DNA from: Azolla caroliniana
Taxonomy: Eukaryota; Polypodiophyta
Length of the DNA: 64,000 bases
Direction of reading: 5' to 3'
Assembly (NCBI GenBank): GCA_043228905.1
Contig: JBHGNT010000006.1
Location: 20,956,001-21,020,000 of the forward strand
Shown: in pieces, positions 32,006 through 44,400 of the stretch
Position numbering within the stretch: the stretch's first letter is position 1
Layout of the letters: each line of letters begins with the position of its first letter
Program-made: the position numbers and the translations under genes
The notes under the pieces: generated by a model
What the model was told of the DNA's origin: nothing
Seen by the model: the letters and a program-made list of their open reading frames with translations, nothing else
The model's database searches: none

Positions 32006-33701
32006 AGAGATTGGATTGGATTGGATTAGATCTTTTTTAGCTTCCATGAAGAGATTGATATTGACCCATGGGACCTAAGTACACAACTTTGTTTGATGTG
32101 TGTCTTCTTCATATTTCGAAGCAAAAAGTCTCACTATGTGAAAAGGCATACATTGTCATATTGTTGATGCCACACCATGTGAAATCACCTCAAAAGCAAT
32201 GATTATGAAAATTTTAAAATGCTATTCCACAATATATATAAATAACTTCACTATAACAACATATATGTACTACCATTAGGCTAGTTCACGTAGTATCAAT
32301 AAGATGTAATTATAATATTAAAACACAAAACATTTAGAAAACCATTGTTTTTGCATATGAATAACCCATGTTTTTCGATACATAGAAACTATAGAAAGAG
32401 CATTGAATCTCGTCACAATTCCGTTGGGTTGAGTGTGCCATTTAAATGTAAGTGATCATAGGATTTTAGGATCAAAATTAATAGAATATTCAGAGATCAT
32501 TATATAGTCTTTAGTGCACATATATAGCCATCAATAACATTAATATTTTGAAATACACGCTTCTTTCATTTCTTCCATTCCAAGTCCTTAGTGCTTTGGG
32601 CTTGCTTGATGTTCACACGCATGCAAGAGTTTTCACAACAGAGATGAGCTCAACCTTGTAGGTGTGCTCTTTAGTGTGACACTCAAGTCATCATCCCCTC
32701 TTAATATGTCATTATCGCTTTGAAGAATTGCATTATTTGTTGGGCATATAAAAATCAAGTGACATGAAGAAGTAGATTCCATTTTAAAGCAGATTCATTG
32801 AAGGCCATCACGTGGTTAGATCTTCCTAAACCCCAAGTAGGCATCATCATAAGAATGATCTTTATTTTAATGGAAAGGTGGCATCCCAAATTCTTGCAAT
32901 GCACATTTTGCACCAAGAGTGTGTGTTAACTATACTTGATGGTTGATCCTTGTATTGTTTTAAATTTGGAGAGGGAAGAAATAACTAACGTAGGTTGTTG
33001 GTTATAATATGATTCATCAACAGAGTCATGGAGTTGATAACCACATTCTTTAACCACCCTCGGTGAGGGCCTTGGGCTGATCACCTTGACCCCACAAGGT
33101 TGCATCAAACCCTCTTTTTTCATCAGTTCCAAGTTAATAATCATGCTCTCATCATCATCCACATGCTAAAGCTCGAACACTCTTAGCTAGGGTGGACTTC
33201 ATTGGCACCTCAATTGTGATGTTGGATCCTAGACACCCAACGATCCTTCGCTTCCTGATGTTGCTCCTACTTTCCCCTCTTCGTTCAACTCTCTACCTTT
33301 CCAAACTTATGACCACATTAGTCGCTTTAAATGACCCACTAGTTTATCACACGATCAGTCTGTAGATGTGGGTCATCATATATGTAGCGAATCAATACAC
33401 AAGATATCCATCATTCCATGTGGACTATAAGTGCATGAATAAAAAGTATCTAATCAAAGACAATAAGGATTCTCCATGTAAAAGAGAAAAATTTCCACAA
33501 TCATAGAAAAACAAGAAAAACCCTCATGCTTGATTCTGTTCCATTAATACCAATAAAACAACGCTCTTTTCTATAGCAAGAGAAATGTTGCCAAACATCT
33601 CTGTGGCAATACACCTGTACTAGAAAAACAAGCTTCAAGCCCAAATGAATGACACTCATTCTAAGGGTATTACACTTTTACATTCTAAGGATAAACTGGT
33701 C
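32006..33701. other. Intergenic DNA
   Basis: AT-rich sequence with no recognisable transposon. One minus-strand frame at 32926-33162 (M-D-D-D-E-S-M-I-I-N ...) has a protein-like composition but no motif I know. It could be an exon remnant, and I give it little weight. Confidence 0.4.
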
Positions 33702-33706
33702 GGATC

Positions 33707-33956
33707 TGTTATATGTATGTATAGAGACATGTACATAATGTGAAAAGGCCAAATGGCTTGTGCTCCTGTCTTTCACCTTTTTACTTTATTTCCCCCTCTT
33801 TTGAGATATAGGGTGTGTGAGTAAAACCCCTCGGTGATATAGCGTGTGAGGCAGAATTTACAACCATTGTTTTTCTGTTTTTCCCCCTTTTAGAAACAGA
33901 GTTTTTCCTTCACTAAATGATTCTCTCTTAGCTCTTTGCTCTACCGATTTGTAACA
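33707..33956 (+). repeat. Copia D 5' LTR (250 bp)
   Basis: From TGTTATATG to TTTGTAACA. It matches the region 39209-39449 over most of its length, with scattered substitutions. Confidence 0.85.
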
Positions 33957-33957
33957 G

Positions 33958-33969
33958 TGGTATCAGAGC
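33958..33969 (+). promoter_or_regulatory. Copia D primer binding site
   Basis: TGGTATCAGAGC, the usual initiator-tRNA-Met site, one base after the LTR. Confidence 0.9.
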
Positions 33970-34374
33970 AAGGGAGACAGTGATAGCAAGCTTTGGAGGC
34001 AGAAGCTACGAGCGTCGGAGACTTGTGGAAATAAGTTGTGGTGGGAGAGACCCCTACCACATTTGGAAGAGCGATTTGGGATCAATGTGAATATATAGCA
34101 GAGCATATGCCTACAGTTTGTGATTTGGGAGATGTATGTTAGTCAGTATTGTTGATATTTTGGAAGTTATATGCTTTCAGTGGTGCGTGTTATACGCAAG
34201 AGTGGTATCAGTCTTTTTTGACAGTTTGCGGTGGATACTTTGAAAGTTGTATACTTTCAGTGGTGTGTGTTACATGCAATATTGGTATCAATTTTGACAG
34301 TTTGCCATAAGCTAGTCAGTTACTAGTTTTGTTGCCCAATTGTATTTTGTTGCTTGATACTGTCATTCACTCCC

Positions 34375-37300
34375 ATGGAGTTCGAAATGTTGGATGCATC
34401 TAGTAGCACTTCTGTTGGTCGTAATAGTTCAAATAAGAACTATTCATTTTTTGGGAAAAGACCATATTGAGATCCGGAAATTTGATGGATCTAATTTTGC
34501 TTTGTGGAAGAATCAGGTGCGTGATGTATTGGTTCAAAGGAAGCAATCGAGGCCTCTAAACGGCAAAGCGAAGAAGTCGGATGACATGGATGATGATGAT
34601 TGGGAAGAACTTGATGCTTTGACCATGTCTACGATAAGACTGCACTTGGCGGATAGTGTCTATTTCATTGTTTTAGACAGTAAAAATTTTGAAGAACTTT
34701 GGAAAAAATTATGCAATACATATGAGAGGGAAACTACTGCAAACAAAGTGTTTTTTATGAGAAAGCTCTATGACCTTCGCATGAAGGACACCGATAGTGT
34801 TGCCTCTCATCTAAATGAGTTTGATACATTATGGTCTCAGTTGCAAGCTCAAAAAATGACTATGGATGATGAGCTAAAATGTGTATTTCTATTATGCACT
34901 TTGCCTAGCTCATGGGAGACATTTTGCACCGCTATTAGCGCTAGTGCACCAAATGGTAAATTGGTCTATAATGACATATGTGGAGCACTATTGGGTGAAG
35001 AAATACGTAGGAAATCGATGGTCACCTCACAAGTTGGAGAGGCATATAATGTATGAGATTTTGGTTATGGCAAGAACCAACAACATGGTAGAAACCAAAC
35101 CAAAAACAACCATGGAAATGATAAGAGCAGAAGCAAATCTAGAAAGAGACTTGTGGAATACCATTACTGTCACAAAAAGGGCCATATGAAAAAGGATTCT
35201 TATGCCTTGAAGAACAAAGAAAGAGAACATGAAAGGGGTAAAACTCATGGTGATGGGCATGTTATGCAAGTGACCGGTTCATCGTCTTCAAAGAAAATAG
35301 AGGAAATAAATGCTACATGCGATGACGATGTTGACATTCTGGTCGTGGAGGATGATGCTACTTATGTTGAAGTGAATATGGCTTACTCGCTTACTCATGC
35401 ATGGTTGTTGGACTCTGGGGCTTCATTCCATGTGACCCCACATAGAGAGTGGTTCACACGATATGAAGCTAAACCACTTGGTACAGTCCGGCTTGGAGAT
35501 TCACATCAATGTGATGTGGTTGGCATTGGAGATGTTATGGTACAATTTTTTGATGGTTTTCAGATTCTTGTACAAAATGTACGCCATGTGCCTGAGCTAA
35601 CTCGTAGCTTGATGTCTGTTGGACAGCTAGATATAAAGTGATATTTGCTTACAAATATTTTTGTATTACAAAAGGAAATATGGTTATTGCCAAATGGAAC
35701 AAAGTTGCTTCACTTTATCCCTTAGTTTTCCATCGGAAAGAACATCTTTTGATTGTCACAGAACAACCCATGACTTGTATTTGGCATGGTCGTTTAGGCC
35801 ATATGTCTCGTAGTGGAATGGAAACGCTATCACGTTTTGGCTATTTACCCATGTTGTCATTTTCTAATTTTTCAGTTTGTGATCATTGTCAATATGGTAA
35901 ACAAACGAGAAGTGTAAATCAGATTCGTTCTGATTCTTCTACTCAACCCTTGGATCTAGTTCATACAAATGTATGTGACCCTATGCCTACTAGATCATTG
36001 GGTGTAGCTTTGTATTTTGTTACATTTATCGATGATGCCACAAGAAAGGTGTGGGTGTATCCCATAAAGGGAAAGTGTGATGTATACCCCATTTTTGGAA
36101 AATGGCTTGCCTCAGTTGAGACTAAAAACTGAATAAAGCTTAAGGCTTTATGTTCTAATAATGGAGGTGAATATACCTCTAATGAGTTCAAGACTTTTTG
36201 TGAGTCTAGAGGCATTCGTAGAGAGTATATTGCCCCCTACACTCTTGTACAAAATGGTGTAGCAAAAAGGATGAATAGAACCATCCAAGATAAAGTTGTT
36301 TCTATGTTGCATCATCCAAACCTTGCGCAAGGTTTTTGGGCAGAAGCAGTTCGGACTGTTGTTCATGTGATTAATCTATCACCTAGTACTGTCAAAGGCT
36401 TGAAAGCGGCACAAGTTTTGTGGACTGGAAAAACCCCTCACTATGATCATCTTAGAGTGTTTGGATGCGAAGCATATGTTCATGTTCCAAAACAGTTAAG
36501 GCAGAAACTGGATTTCAAAAGCAGAAAATGTATTTTTCTTGGCTATGGAATAGATGGTCAATTTGGATATCACTTATGGGACCCCAAAACGCGCACTATA
36601 GTCAAAAGTAGTGATGTCTTTTTCAATGAAAAGATTATGCATAAACAGCGAATTAAGGAAGTGGAAGTGAGGAAAGTGGTGTTTCAAGATCTTACACCCT
36701 CTATTAGTGTGCAAAAGAATAATTCCACACCTATGCCGAACAGTCCTACAAATGTTCAAGCATATGAGGATGTTCAAAATGAGGATGCATGTGTACAATC
36801 TAAAAACATTCTGACTCTGGTTCAACAACCAGTAAGACGATCTACTCGTGTCTGTAGGCCACCTGCTAAGCCCACGGACTATGTGATGTTAACGGATGCA
36901 GGAGAACCCTCTTGCTATAAAGAAGTTATGTTGGCTAGTGATCATGCTAAGTGGGGAGCATGTCATGCAAAGTGAATTGGACAGTATTTATAAGAATGGT
37001 ACTTGGGATTTATTACCTTTGCCAAAGGATAGGAAAGCATTAGCATGCAAGTGGGTCTACAAGTATAAATATACATATGATAAGACTTCTCCAAAGTACA
37101 AAGCATTCTTGGTAGCAAAAGGTTTCAAGCAAGAACACGGAGTTGACTTTGATGAAATTTTCTCTCCTATAGTTAAGATGACTACATTGTGTATGTTGCT
37201 TGCATTAGCTACGAATCAGGACTTAGAATTAGTCCAAATGGATGTAAAGATTGTGTTCTTGCATGGGGATCTTAATGAGGAGATCTATATGGAACAACCA

Positions 37301-38458
37301 GAAGGTTATGAAGTCCCAGGCAAAGAACACTTGGTATGTAAACTCAAAAAGAGCTTGTATGGGCTTAAGCAGTCCCCAAGATTGTGGTACCAAAAGTTTG
37401 ATGCTTTTATGAAGACTCAGAAGTGTGCTAGAAGCAATGAAGATCCTTACCTTTATACGAAAAAATGTTCAGATGAGAGTTCCATTATGTTGATACTCTA
37501 TGTTGATGATATGCTTATCGTTGGTAAAAACAAGGATGAGTTATCCTTGTTGCAGAAAAACTTGAGCCAAACCTTTGACATGAAGGATTTGGGAGACGCA
37601 AAACATATTCTTGGTATCCATATTACTCGTGATGGGAGTAAGCGATGCATTTACTTGTCTCAAGCTGAGTACATATCCAAAGTACTCAAGAGGTTTAATA
37701 TGGAGAATGCAAAGCCATTGAACACTCCATTGCCTACATATGTAAAGCTGAGCACATGTGATTGCCCCACATCTGACGAGGACAAGGAATTCATGACCAA
37801 GGTTCCTTATCAATCTGTGATTGGTAGTCTCATGTATGCCATGGTGGCTACTAGACCAGACATTGCATTTGCAGTGGGAGCAGTAAGTCGATTCATGTCA
37901 AATCCTGGTAAGAAACATTGGGATGCACTCAAGTTGATAATGAGATATCTGAGCGGCACTAAAGATAAATGTTTATGCCCGGGTAGAGGTGATGTCTCTA
38001 TCATTGGATACACAGATTCAGATTATGTTGGATGTGCTTATAGTAGGAAATCTACTTCAGGGTACATTTTTCAAATTATGGGAGGTGACATTGCTTGGAG
38101 ATCCCGTCTCCAAGAATGTGTCGCATTGTCAACTATAGAGGTTGAGTATGTTGCAACCAGTGAGGCATCTAAGGAAGCAATTTGGTTGTCTCGATTAGCT
38201 AGTGACATGGGTATACCGCAACATGTACCCAAACTGTTTTGTGATAGTCATGGTGTCATTGCTTTGGCTAAGAACCCAATATATCATGCAAAGACCAAGC
38301 ACATTGGAGTGCGACACCATTTCATTCGTGAATGCTTAGCTAATGGTTGCATTAGCCTTGAGAAGGTCGTGTCTCGAGAAAATTCCATAGACGCATTGAC
38401 CAAGGCCTTACCACAAGATGCATTGGGGCATTGTTGTCACTTGATGGGGATCACCTAG
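34375..38458 (+). pseudogene. Copia D gag-pol, degenerate
   Basis: Reads from about the ATG at 34375 to the TAG at 38456, with a frame change near 34450, TGA at 35054, TGA at 36130 and frame shifts near 35640 and 36960. It has a gag domain (34460-35050); a knuckle near 35160 that has lost two of its Cys (Y-H-Y-C-H-K-K-G-H-M-K-K-D-S); protease with D-S-G-A-S-F (35410); integrase; RT with Y-V-D-D (37500); and RNase H. Two integrase catalytic residues are replaced: the second Asp is Asn (N-N-G-G-E-Y) and Glu is Lys (V-A-K-R-M-N-R-T). It is inactive. Confidence 0.88.
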
Positions 38459-39208
38459 TGCCTTATGTAACATGCCCATCAGGTGGGAGGTATAGGCCTT
38501 GTATGATTCAACCTTCTATTATTCGCCATATGATTGATCTTTGTCGCCATATGATCTTTCCTCGATCTCCCTCCGACACGATAGCCCTCTTGTCCCCCAC
38601 CTCAGCAAAGTCCATGTGGCCCTCAGTCCACAGGAGTGATTGATCTCTATTCGCCGATTAATAGCTCGTTTTCTGTCACTAGCCCCGTCCAACTATCAAG
38701 GCCAACAGTTCCACGGGGGATGTCCTCAACGTCGTTGCAACTCAACTACATGTCCGTAGATGTTTACATGCCCACGCCATCTTCACCGAACGCCTCAACA
38801 AGACCCTCAAACACGAGATGGCTGCATAAATCAACCCTTTTCGAGCACTCTATGGGCGTAACCCTCGCCTCGCACTAGAATCATCCATGGATTTCCATTT
38901 TAAACCTACCATCAGATACTCCCCCTCCTTCGATAAGCCATTGTTCTTGTTCTTGTTCATGTACCTGTCTTGTTCTTGTTCATGCCCCTCAATCTCTTGT
39001 TTCTCGCAGGGGGGAAATGTGGTGTGGATGTGTTCCTTTGTGCCACCCTTTTAGCTCACCCTTCTTAGGATGCACGTACCCAAGTTGACCCACCCTTTTA
39101 GCACACCCTTTTTAGCCAAGCCAACCCAAATGGGTTCCATTGTATCAACTATAAATTGATTAAGAAGTAAGAAGCTAAGTAGACTGGTTTTGATCTCTTA
39201 TGTGTATT
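38459..39208 (+). other. Gypsy-derived segment between Copia D RNase H and 3' LTR
   Basis: At 38785-38925 one frame reads T-E-R-L-N-K-T-L-K-H-E-M, a stop, then I-N-P-F-R-A-L-Y-G-R-N-P-R. These are two pieces of a Ty3/Gypsy integrase that are normally about 50 residues apart. At 39008-39017 a polypurine tract (AGGGGGGAAA) is followed by TGTGGTG, like the start of an LTR. The rest shows no clear match. It is an internally deleted Gypsy fragment carried inside, or inserted into, the Copia element. Confidence 0.55.
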
Positions 39209-39449
39209 TCACAATATGTACATAGAGACATGTACATAGTGTGAAAAAGCCAAAATGGCATGTGCTCCTATCTTTCACCTTTTTACTTTATGTCCCCCTC
39301 TTTTGAGATATAGGATGTGTGAGTAAAACCCCTCAGTGATATGGTGTGTGAGGCAGAATTTACAACCATTGTTTTTCTGTTTTTCCCCCTTTTAGAAACA
39401 AAGTTTTTCCTTCACTATATGATTCTCTCTACTCTACCAATTTGTAACA
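39209..39449 (+). repeat. Copia D 3' LTR
   Basis: Matches the 5' LTR from about ATATGTACAT onward. The first few bases, including the expected TG, are changed, so the start is approximate. It ends TTTGTAACA before the GGATC duplication. Confidence 0.75.
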
Positions 39450-39454
39450 GGATC

Positions 39455-40137
39455 AACTAGGCAAGTCAAAAATTGAGTCGACCGATCGGATCGACTAGAG
39501 AGGTCGAACTATAGGTCGGTCAACTACTAAACGTATATATATATACGAATGGTCGGATCAACCAATCGGCCAATTTGAGGATCGGTCGGCCAATAGTGAT
39601 TGTGCAAGAAATAGAGAGCAAGAGAGGAAACCAACAGGAAGGAAGTGAGTTGTTCCACATCTTTCTTATAGATTTATTCCTGGGAGTTTTGCCTCTCCCT
39701 TAAGGTCATAGCACCATCATCAAAGTTTGTCATTCTTGGATTTTCCCCCAGCATCCTAGGGAGTCTTGTAATCTAATTTTAGTGAAGTTTTGGTGATGGG
39801 AGGGCACCTGTGGTTTTTCCCTAGTTTACGGTTTCCACGTAAATACTATTGTGTCTTTTGCTTGTGCTTGTGTCTTGTCTTTTGCTTGTGTTTGTGTCTT
39901 TTAGGTTTTCTGATTGTGTTGTCACGGATCTTAATCTTAACATGAATGATCAATTTCTAGAATTAGCATATCACATGCTAAAGCAAAATGTGACATATAT
40001 AGGTAAAGCTTCTGCTTTGTAAGAGATATGTTGTGGGTTCCAAGTCTCAAGCTATAACAAAAAAATCCATAACTTTACTTGAGATTCATACTTATTACCA
40101 ATTTGTTCCCAAAAAGATGGCTTCATAGGATAAGAAG
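39455..40137 (+). other. Probable LTR/leader remnant of Copia E
   Basis: At 39460-39600 there are short repeats of GGTCGGATC/GACCGATCGG type. At 39800-39840 the sequence CTGTGGTTTTTCCC and GGTTTCCACGTAAA resembles the leader of the A/B/C LTR family. A possible LTR end is CTTAACA at 39935-39941. No clear primer site follows, and a short tRNA-like segment (about 39960-40060) may be inserted there. The boundaries are uncertain. Confidence 0.4.
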
Positions 40138-40263
40138 TTGAAGACCACAGCATATGTAAGTATAATGAGAGGATTAATAACATTAGAAGAAGTAAAAAAA
40201 AAATGCCTCTCTTCACTATTATTGCAACATGTTGCATATACTGTTGTGATTCAAATAATGCAA

Positions 40264-40766
40264 TTAAGACCATTAAGTGGCGAAGCCAAGAGACCTAAGG
40301 GCATGACCAATGACGATTGGGAAGAGCTCAATCCCTTGGCAATGTCTACCATAAGATTGCACCTAGCAAACAATGTATACTTCACGGTCTTGGATTGTGA
40401 CTCGAGTTAAAAATTATGGACTAAACTATGTAGTACCTACAAAAATGAAACCGCGTCAAATAAAGTTTATCTAATGAGAAAACTTTTTTATCTTGGCATG
40501 AAGGACACCGAAAGTGTTGCCTCTCATTTGAATGACTTTGATGCAATAATAGTCCCAATTACAACTCCAAAGAATGATTATCGATTATGAGCTAAAATGT
40601 GTCATTCTCTTATGCACTTTGCCTACCTCATGGGACACATTTTGCACTGTTGTTAGCAATAGTGTGCCAAATGGGAAACTAGTCTATAATGACATGTGGA
40701 CCTTTATTGGACGAAGAAATTTGTAGGAAATCTTGACTGCATCACATAGTGGAGATACATGTAATG
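40264..40766 (+). pseudogene. Copia E gag, first part
   Basis: Degenerate gag closely related to D (N-D-D-W-E-E-L-N-P-L-A-M-S-T-I-R-L-H-L-A-N-N-V-Y-F), with a stop at 40408 and several frame changes. It is cut by Copia B at 40766 and resumes at 46161 (T-C-N-V | Y-E-V-G), matching E-A-Y-N-V in D. Confidence 0.8.
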
Positions 40767-41403
40767 TGTTGGGATTACGGTCCCTCCGGATGGGATGGTC
40801 GGATGTCCGGGAATCGGGAATGAAGACCCGAATGAGGAGTACCCGGTATCGGAGCCGGATGATGAAGACCCGGTTCCGGATCCGGATGATGAAGACCCCG
40901 GCTACGGAGCCGGATGACGAATGTACCCGGAGAGAGATCCGGATGCGGGGACATATTTGTGAATATGTTTGCCAAGGGCCCTTGAGGCTATATTTGTAAA
41001 TAGCCCGAAAGTCATATGTGTATAAATATGACTTAGGGCAAACAGTTTAGTTGTTGTTGCTCATTTTTCTGTTTTCCACTTAGAGGGAGCGAAGTGAGAG
41101 CAGCAGAGAGAGAGAGTGAGAGAGAGAGAAAGGAAGAGGTCGACGCCTCTGTGTAATACCGCCGCCTGTGGCGAGGACAGCGAGCTCAAGGTCGTCGCCT
41201 TGCAGCTCGCCATTGTACATTCCCTGCGTATAGTGATAGTTGGAGTCTTGCACTCCCGTGGTTTTTTTTCGTCTAGAGTTTTCCACGCTAAACCCTGTGC
41301 ATTCGAGTCTCTCTCTCTGTGTTTTCGATTTTCTGCTGCATTGATTCGTGTTTCCTCGGTTGTGGTCGAGAGGTGAAGGTTTTGAAAGCGTCAATTCATA
41401 ACA
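40767..41403 (+). repeat. Copy B 5' LTR (637 bp)
   Basis: TGTTGGGATT to TTCATAACA. It has about three copies of the CCGG-rich 28-bp unit in U3 (about 40850-40935), then the TATA palindrome and a GA-rich leader. Confidence 0.95.
41009..41034 (+). promoter_or_regulatory. TATA box inside a palindrome, copy B 5' LTR
   Basis: AAGTCATAT (41009-41017) and ATATGACTT (41026-41034) are perfect inverted arms around GTGTATAA. The TATA box TATAAATA (41021-41028) spans the loop and the second arm. The arrangement recurs in all LTRs of the family seen here. Confidence 0.7.
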
Positions 41404-41406
41404 ATC

Positions 41407-41418
41407 TGGTATCAGAGC
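41407..41418 (+). promoter_or_regulatory. Copy B primer binding site
   Basis: TGGTATCAGAGC, three bases after the LTR end, complementary to the 3' end of initiator tRNA-Met. Confidence 0.92.
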
Positions 41419-41434
41419 GACTGCAGTGCAGAAA

Positions 41435-44400
41435 ATGGAAGGCGGCAGCAGCGGGCAGTCGGGGATGATGGTCCTGAATACGCAGAACTACGCCGACTGG
41501 AAGATAAAGATGGAGGATCTGCTCATTGTTCGGGACCTGTATGAACCGATCGACAGGTCGGAAATACCCAAGGGGGTACTTGAGACGGAATGGAGGCTTC
41601 TGAACCGGAAAGCCGTTGCAACCATTCGGCAATACGTCGACGTGAGCGTTCTACAACATGTGGCGAACGACACCAACGCATATGAGATGTGGCAGAAGCT
41701 GTCGGGCCTCTACGAGAGGAAGAATACGTTGAACCGGACCTCCCTGATGAGGAAGATAGTGAACCTCAAGTACCGGGACGGCGAGAGTATGGTGGAACAC
41801 GTAAGCACGTTCATGGGATTCGTGAACCAGCTTGCGGCGATCAAGTTCCCGTTGGAGGATGCAATGCAAGCCATCATCCGGATGTGTACATTGCCGGCAA
41901 GCTGGGAGAACTTGGTGGTGACTCTCAGCACCTCCTGCACCGAAGATAACTTGTCCCTACAAACGGTAAAGACAAGCATTTTGAACGAAGAAGCGCGTCG
42001 GAGAGATAAAGAACCGACCTCCGATCCGAAGATGCTGCTTACCGAATCGGATCGGGGAAGACAACGGAACCGGAGTCCGCAAAGACGGGAGAAGTCGGGG
42101 ACCCGGTCGCAGTCAAGAGGAAGGCCCACATGCTTCCACTGTGGGAAGCCGGGGCACTTCCGAAAGAATTGTCGGCATTACCGAAAAGACAACGGAGCCG
42201 ACGACACCGATTCGAAGAAGTCTTCGGAACGGAGCGGTGCTTACCGGGGAGCCACGGACCGGAATGGTTCGGATCGGCGAGAGCAGGACCGGAAAGGAAC
42301 AACGGCACTCGCGGCAAGTGAAGAGGAGATCATGCTCATCACCGAAGAAGGTGAACTAAACATTGCCGGCGATGAGACTACCTGGGTGGTCGATTCCGGA
42401 GCGTCGTTCCACCTGACCCCGGAAAGAAGATACTTCTCATCCTACACAGCCGGTGAGCATGGCTGTGTTCGGATGGGAAATGAAGGTACGTGCCGGATTG
42501 CCGGCATAGGAGACGTGTGGTTGACAACCTCGACCGGATGCAAAATGTTGCTGAAGGATGTCCGACACGTTCCGGAGGTCCGATTGAACCTGATTTCGGT
42601 CGGGAGGCTAGACGATGAAGGCTACACAGGTAGCATCCGGAACGGCGTAATGAAGTTCAACAAGGGGAGCCTGATAGTGGCTCGGGCCCAGAAAGTCAAC
42701 ACACTGTACCTTATGAATGCCTGGTTGTGTCCGGAGGAGTTGAACGTGGCAGCCGACACTGCCGGTGAGCTGTGGCACAAGAGACTGTGCCACATGAGTG
42801 AGAAGGGGATGAAGAGGCTTGCAGAAGACAACCTTATTCCAGTGAAGCATGTGCACCTGGAGAAGTGCACCAATTGCCTGGCCGGTAAGCAGAACCGAAC
42901 CTCCTTCCACTCAAGGCCACCGACGAGACGTAGCGCACCATTGGAGTTGGTGCACACTGACGTGTGTCAAGTAGAAACGAAGTCACATGGCGGAGCCCAG
43001 TACTTCGTGACATTCATTGATGACCACAGCCGGAAGCTGTGGACGGCACCGTTGAAGACAAAGGACCAAGTGTTGTGCGTCTTCAAAGAACTCCACGCGA
43101 GAGTGGAAAGGGAATCCGGCAAGAAGCTGAAAGCGATACGAGCGGATAACGGAGGGGAATACCGGGGGCAGTTCGAGGAGTATTGTCGCTTGAAGGGAAT
43201 CCGGCTCGAGTTTATTGTGCCGAAGACGCCGAAACTGAACGGGCTGGCCGAGAGGATGAACCGGACCATAATGGAGAGGGTCCGGAGTATGCTGGCGCAT
43301 GCGAAATTACCCAAGGGGTTTTGGGCTGAGGCAATGTCGACGGCGACATACGTGATAAACAGATCACCCTCAGTACCTTTGGACGGAGACACGCCGCAGA
43401 GAGTGTGGACCGGTAGGGAAGTATCCTACCGGCATCTGAAGGTGTTCGGGTGTCTCGCATATGTGCATGTGGCAAAGGACCGGAGAGGAAAGCTAGATCC
43501 AAAGACCCGGCCATGCATATTCCTCGGTTACGGCGATGACGAGTTCGGCTACCGTGTATGGGACCCGGTCGACAAAAGGATATTCCGGAGTCGTGATATC
43601 ATCTTCATGGAGGACAAGACACTCGCCGACTGGGAGTCGGAGAAGAAGATGAAGAGCTCCAAGTCGACCAGTGAGGATCAACTCTACGAGGAGCAGTCCC
43701 GACCGGAAAGGGACCGGTTAGCACTCGAGGATCCGGCCGAAGACGGTGAAGAAACAGAACCGGCCGAGGAAGATGAAACTGATACCGGAACCGGCCCCGA
43801 TCCCGAAATGGATTCGGATGAAGAGGAAACGGAGGAGCCGGTTACCGAAGCTCCGGAACGGAGATATCCTCTAAGAGAGAGAAGGGCCCCCCGGAGATTT
43901 CCGGAACCAGAGCACGTGCTGCTAACCGACGAAGGGGAGCCGGAGAGTTTTGAAGAAGCAAAGCTTGACACCCATAGCCACAGGTGGTTAAGTGCCATGC
44001 AGGAGGAGATGGATTCCCTGCATGAGAACCACACATATGAACTTGTGGAGTTGCCGAAAGGAAAGCGGGCACTTCGAAACAAGTGGGTGTTCAAGCTGAA
44101 ACCGGGAGATGCCGGAAATCCCCCGAGATACAAAGCCAGGATCGTGGTGAAGGGGTTTTAGCAGAAGAAGGGCGTCGACTTCGACGAGATATTTGCCCCG
44201 GTAGTGAAGATGACCTCCATCCGGACGGTGCTGAGCATAGCGGCAAGCATGGACCTCGAGGTAGAACAGATGGACGTGAAGACGGCATTCCTTCACGGTG
44301 ACCTCGAAGAAGAGATCTACATGCAGCAACCAGAAGGATTCGAGAAGAAAGGGAAGGAGCACCTGGTATGCCGGTTGAAGAAGAGCCTTTACGGACTGAA

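Larger units (their letters stand above)
33707..39449 (+). mobile_element. Ty1/Copia element D with chimeric 3' end
   Basis: Flanked by GGATC (33702-33706 and 39450-39454). The 250-bp 5' LTR (33707-33956) is followed by a Met-type primer site. The gag-pol is degenerate. The 3' LTR (about 39209-39449) is diverged, and its first bases are mutated. Between the end of RNase H (38458) and the 3' LTR lies about 750 bp with Gypsy integrase-like sequence. The gag-pol closely resembles element E. Confidence 0.85.

Noticed and set aside
32926-33162. 78-codon minus-strand frame as a gene
   Set aside because: No recognisable domain, splice context or neighbouring exons, so it is mentioned only within the intergenic entry.
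39960-40060. Possible SINE (tRNA-like, GGTTCCAAGTC)
   Set aside because: The B-box has mismatches, no clear A-box or tail is seen, and no target duplication was found.
41426-41434. GTG codon three codons upstream of the copy B gag-pol ATG as start
   Set aside because: GTG is not a normal start in plants. The ATG at 41435 aligns with the starts of copies A and C.
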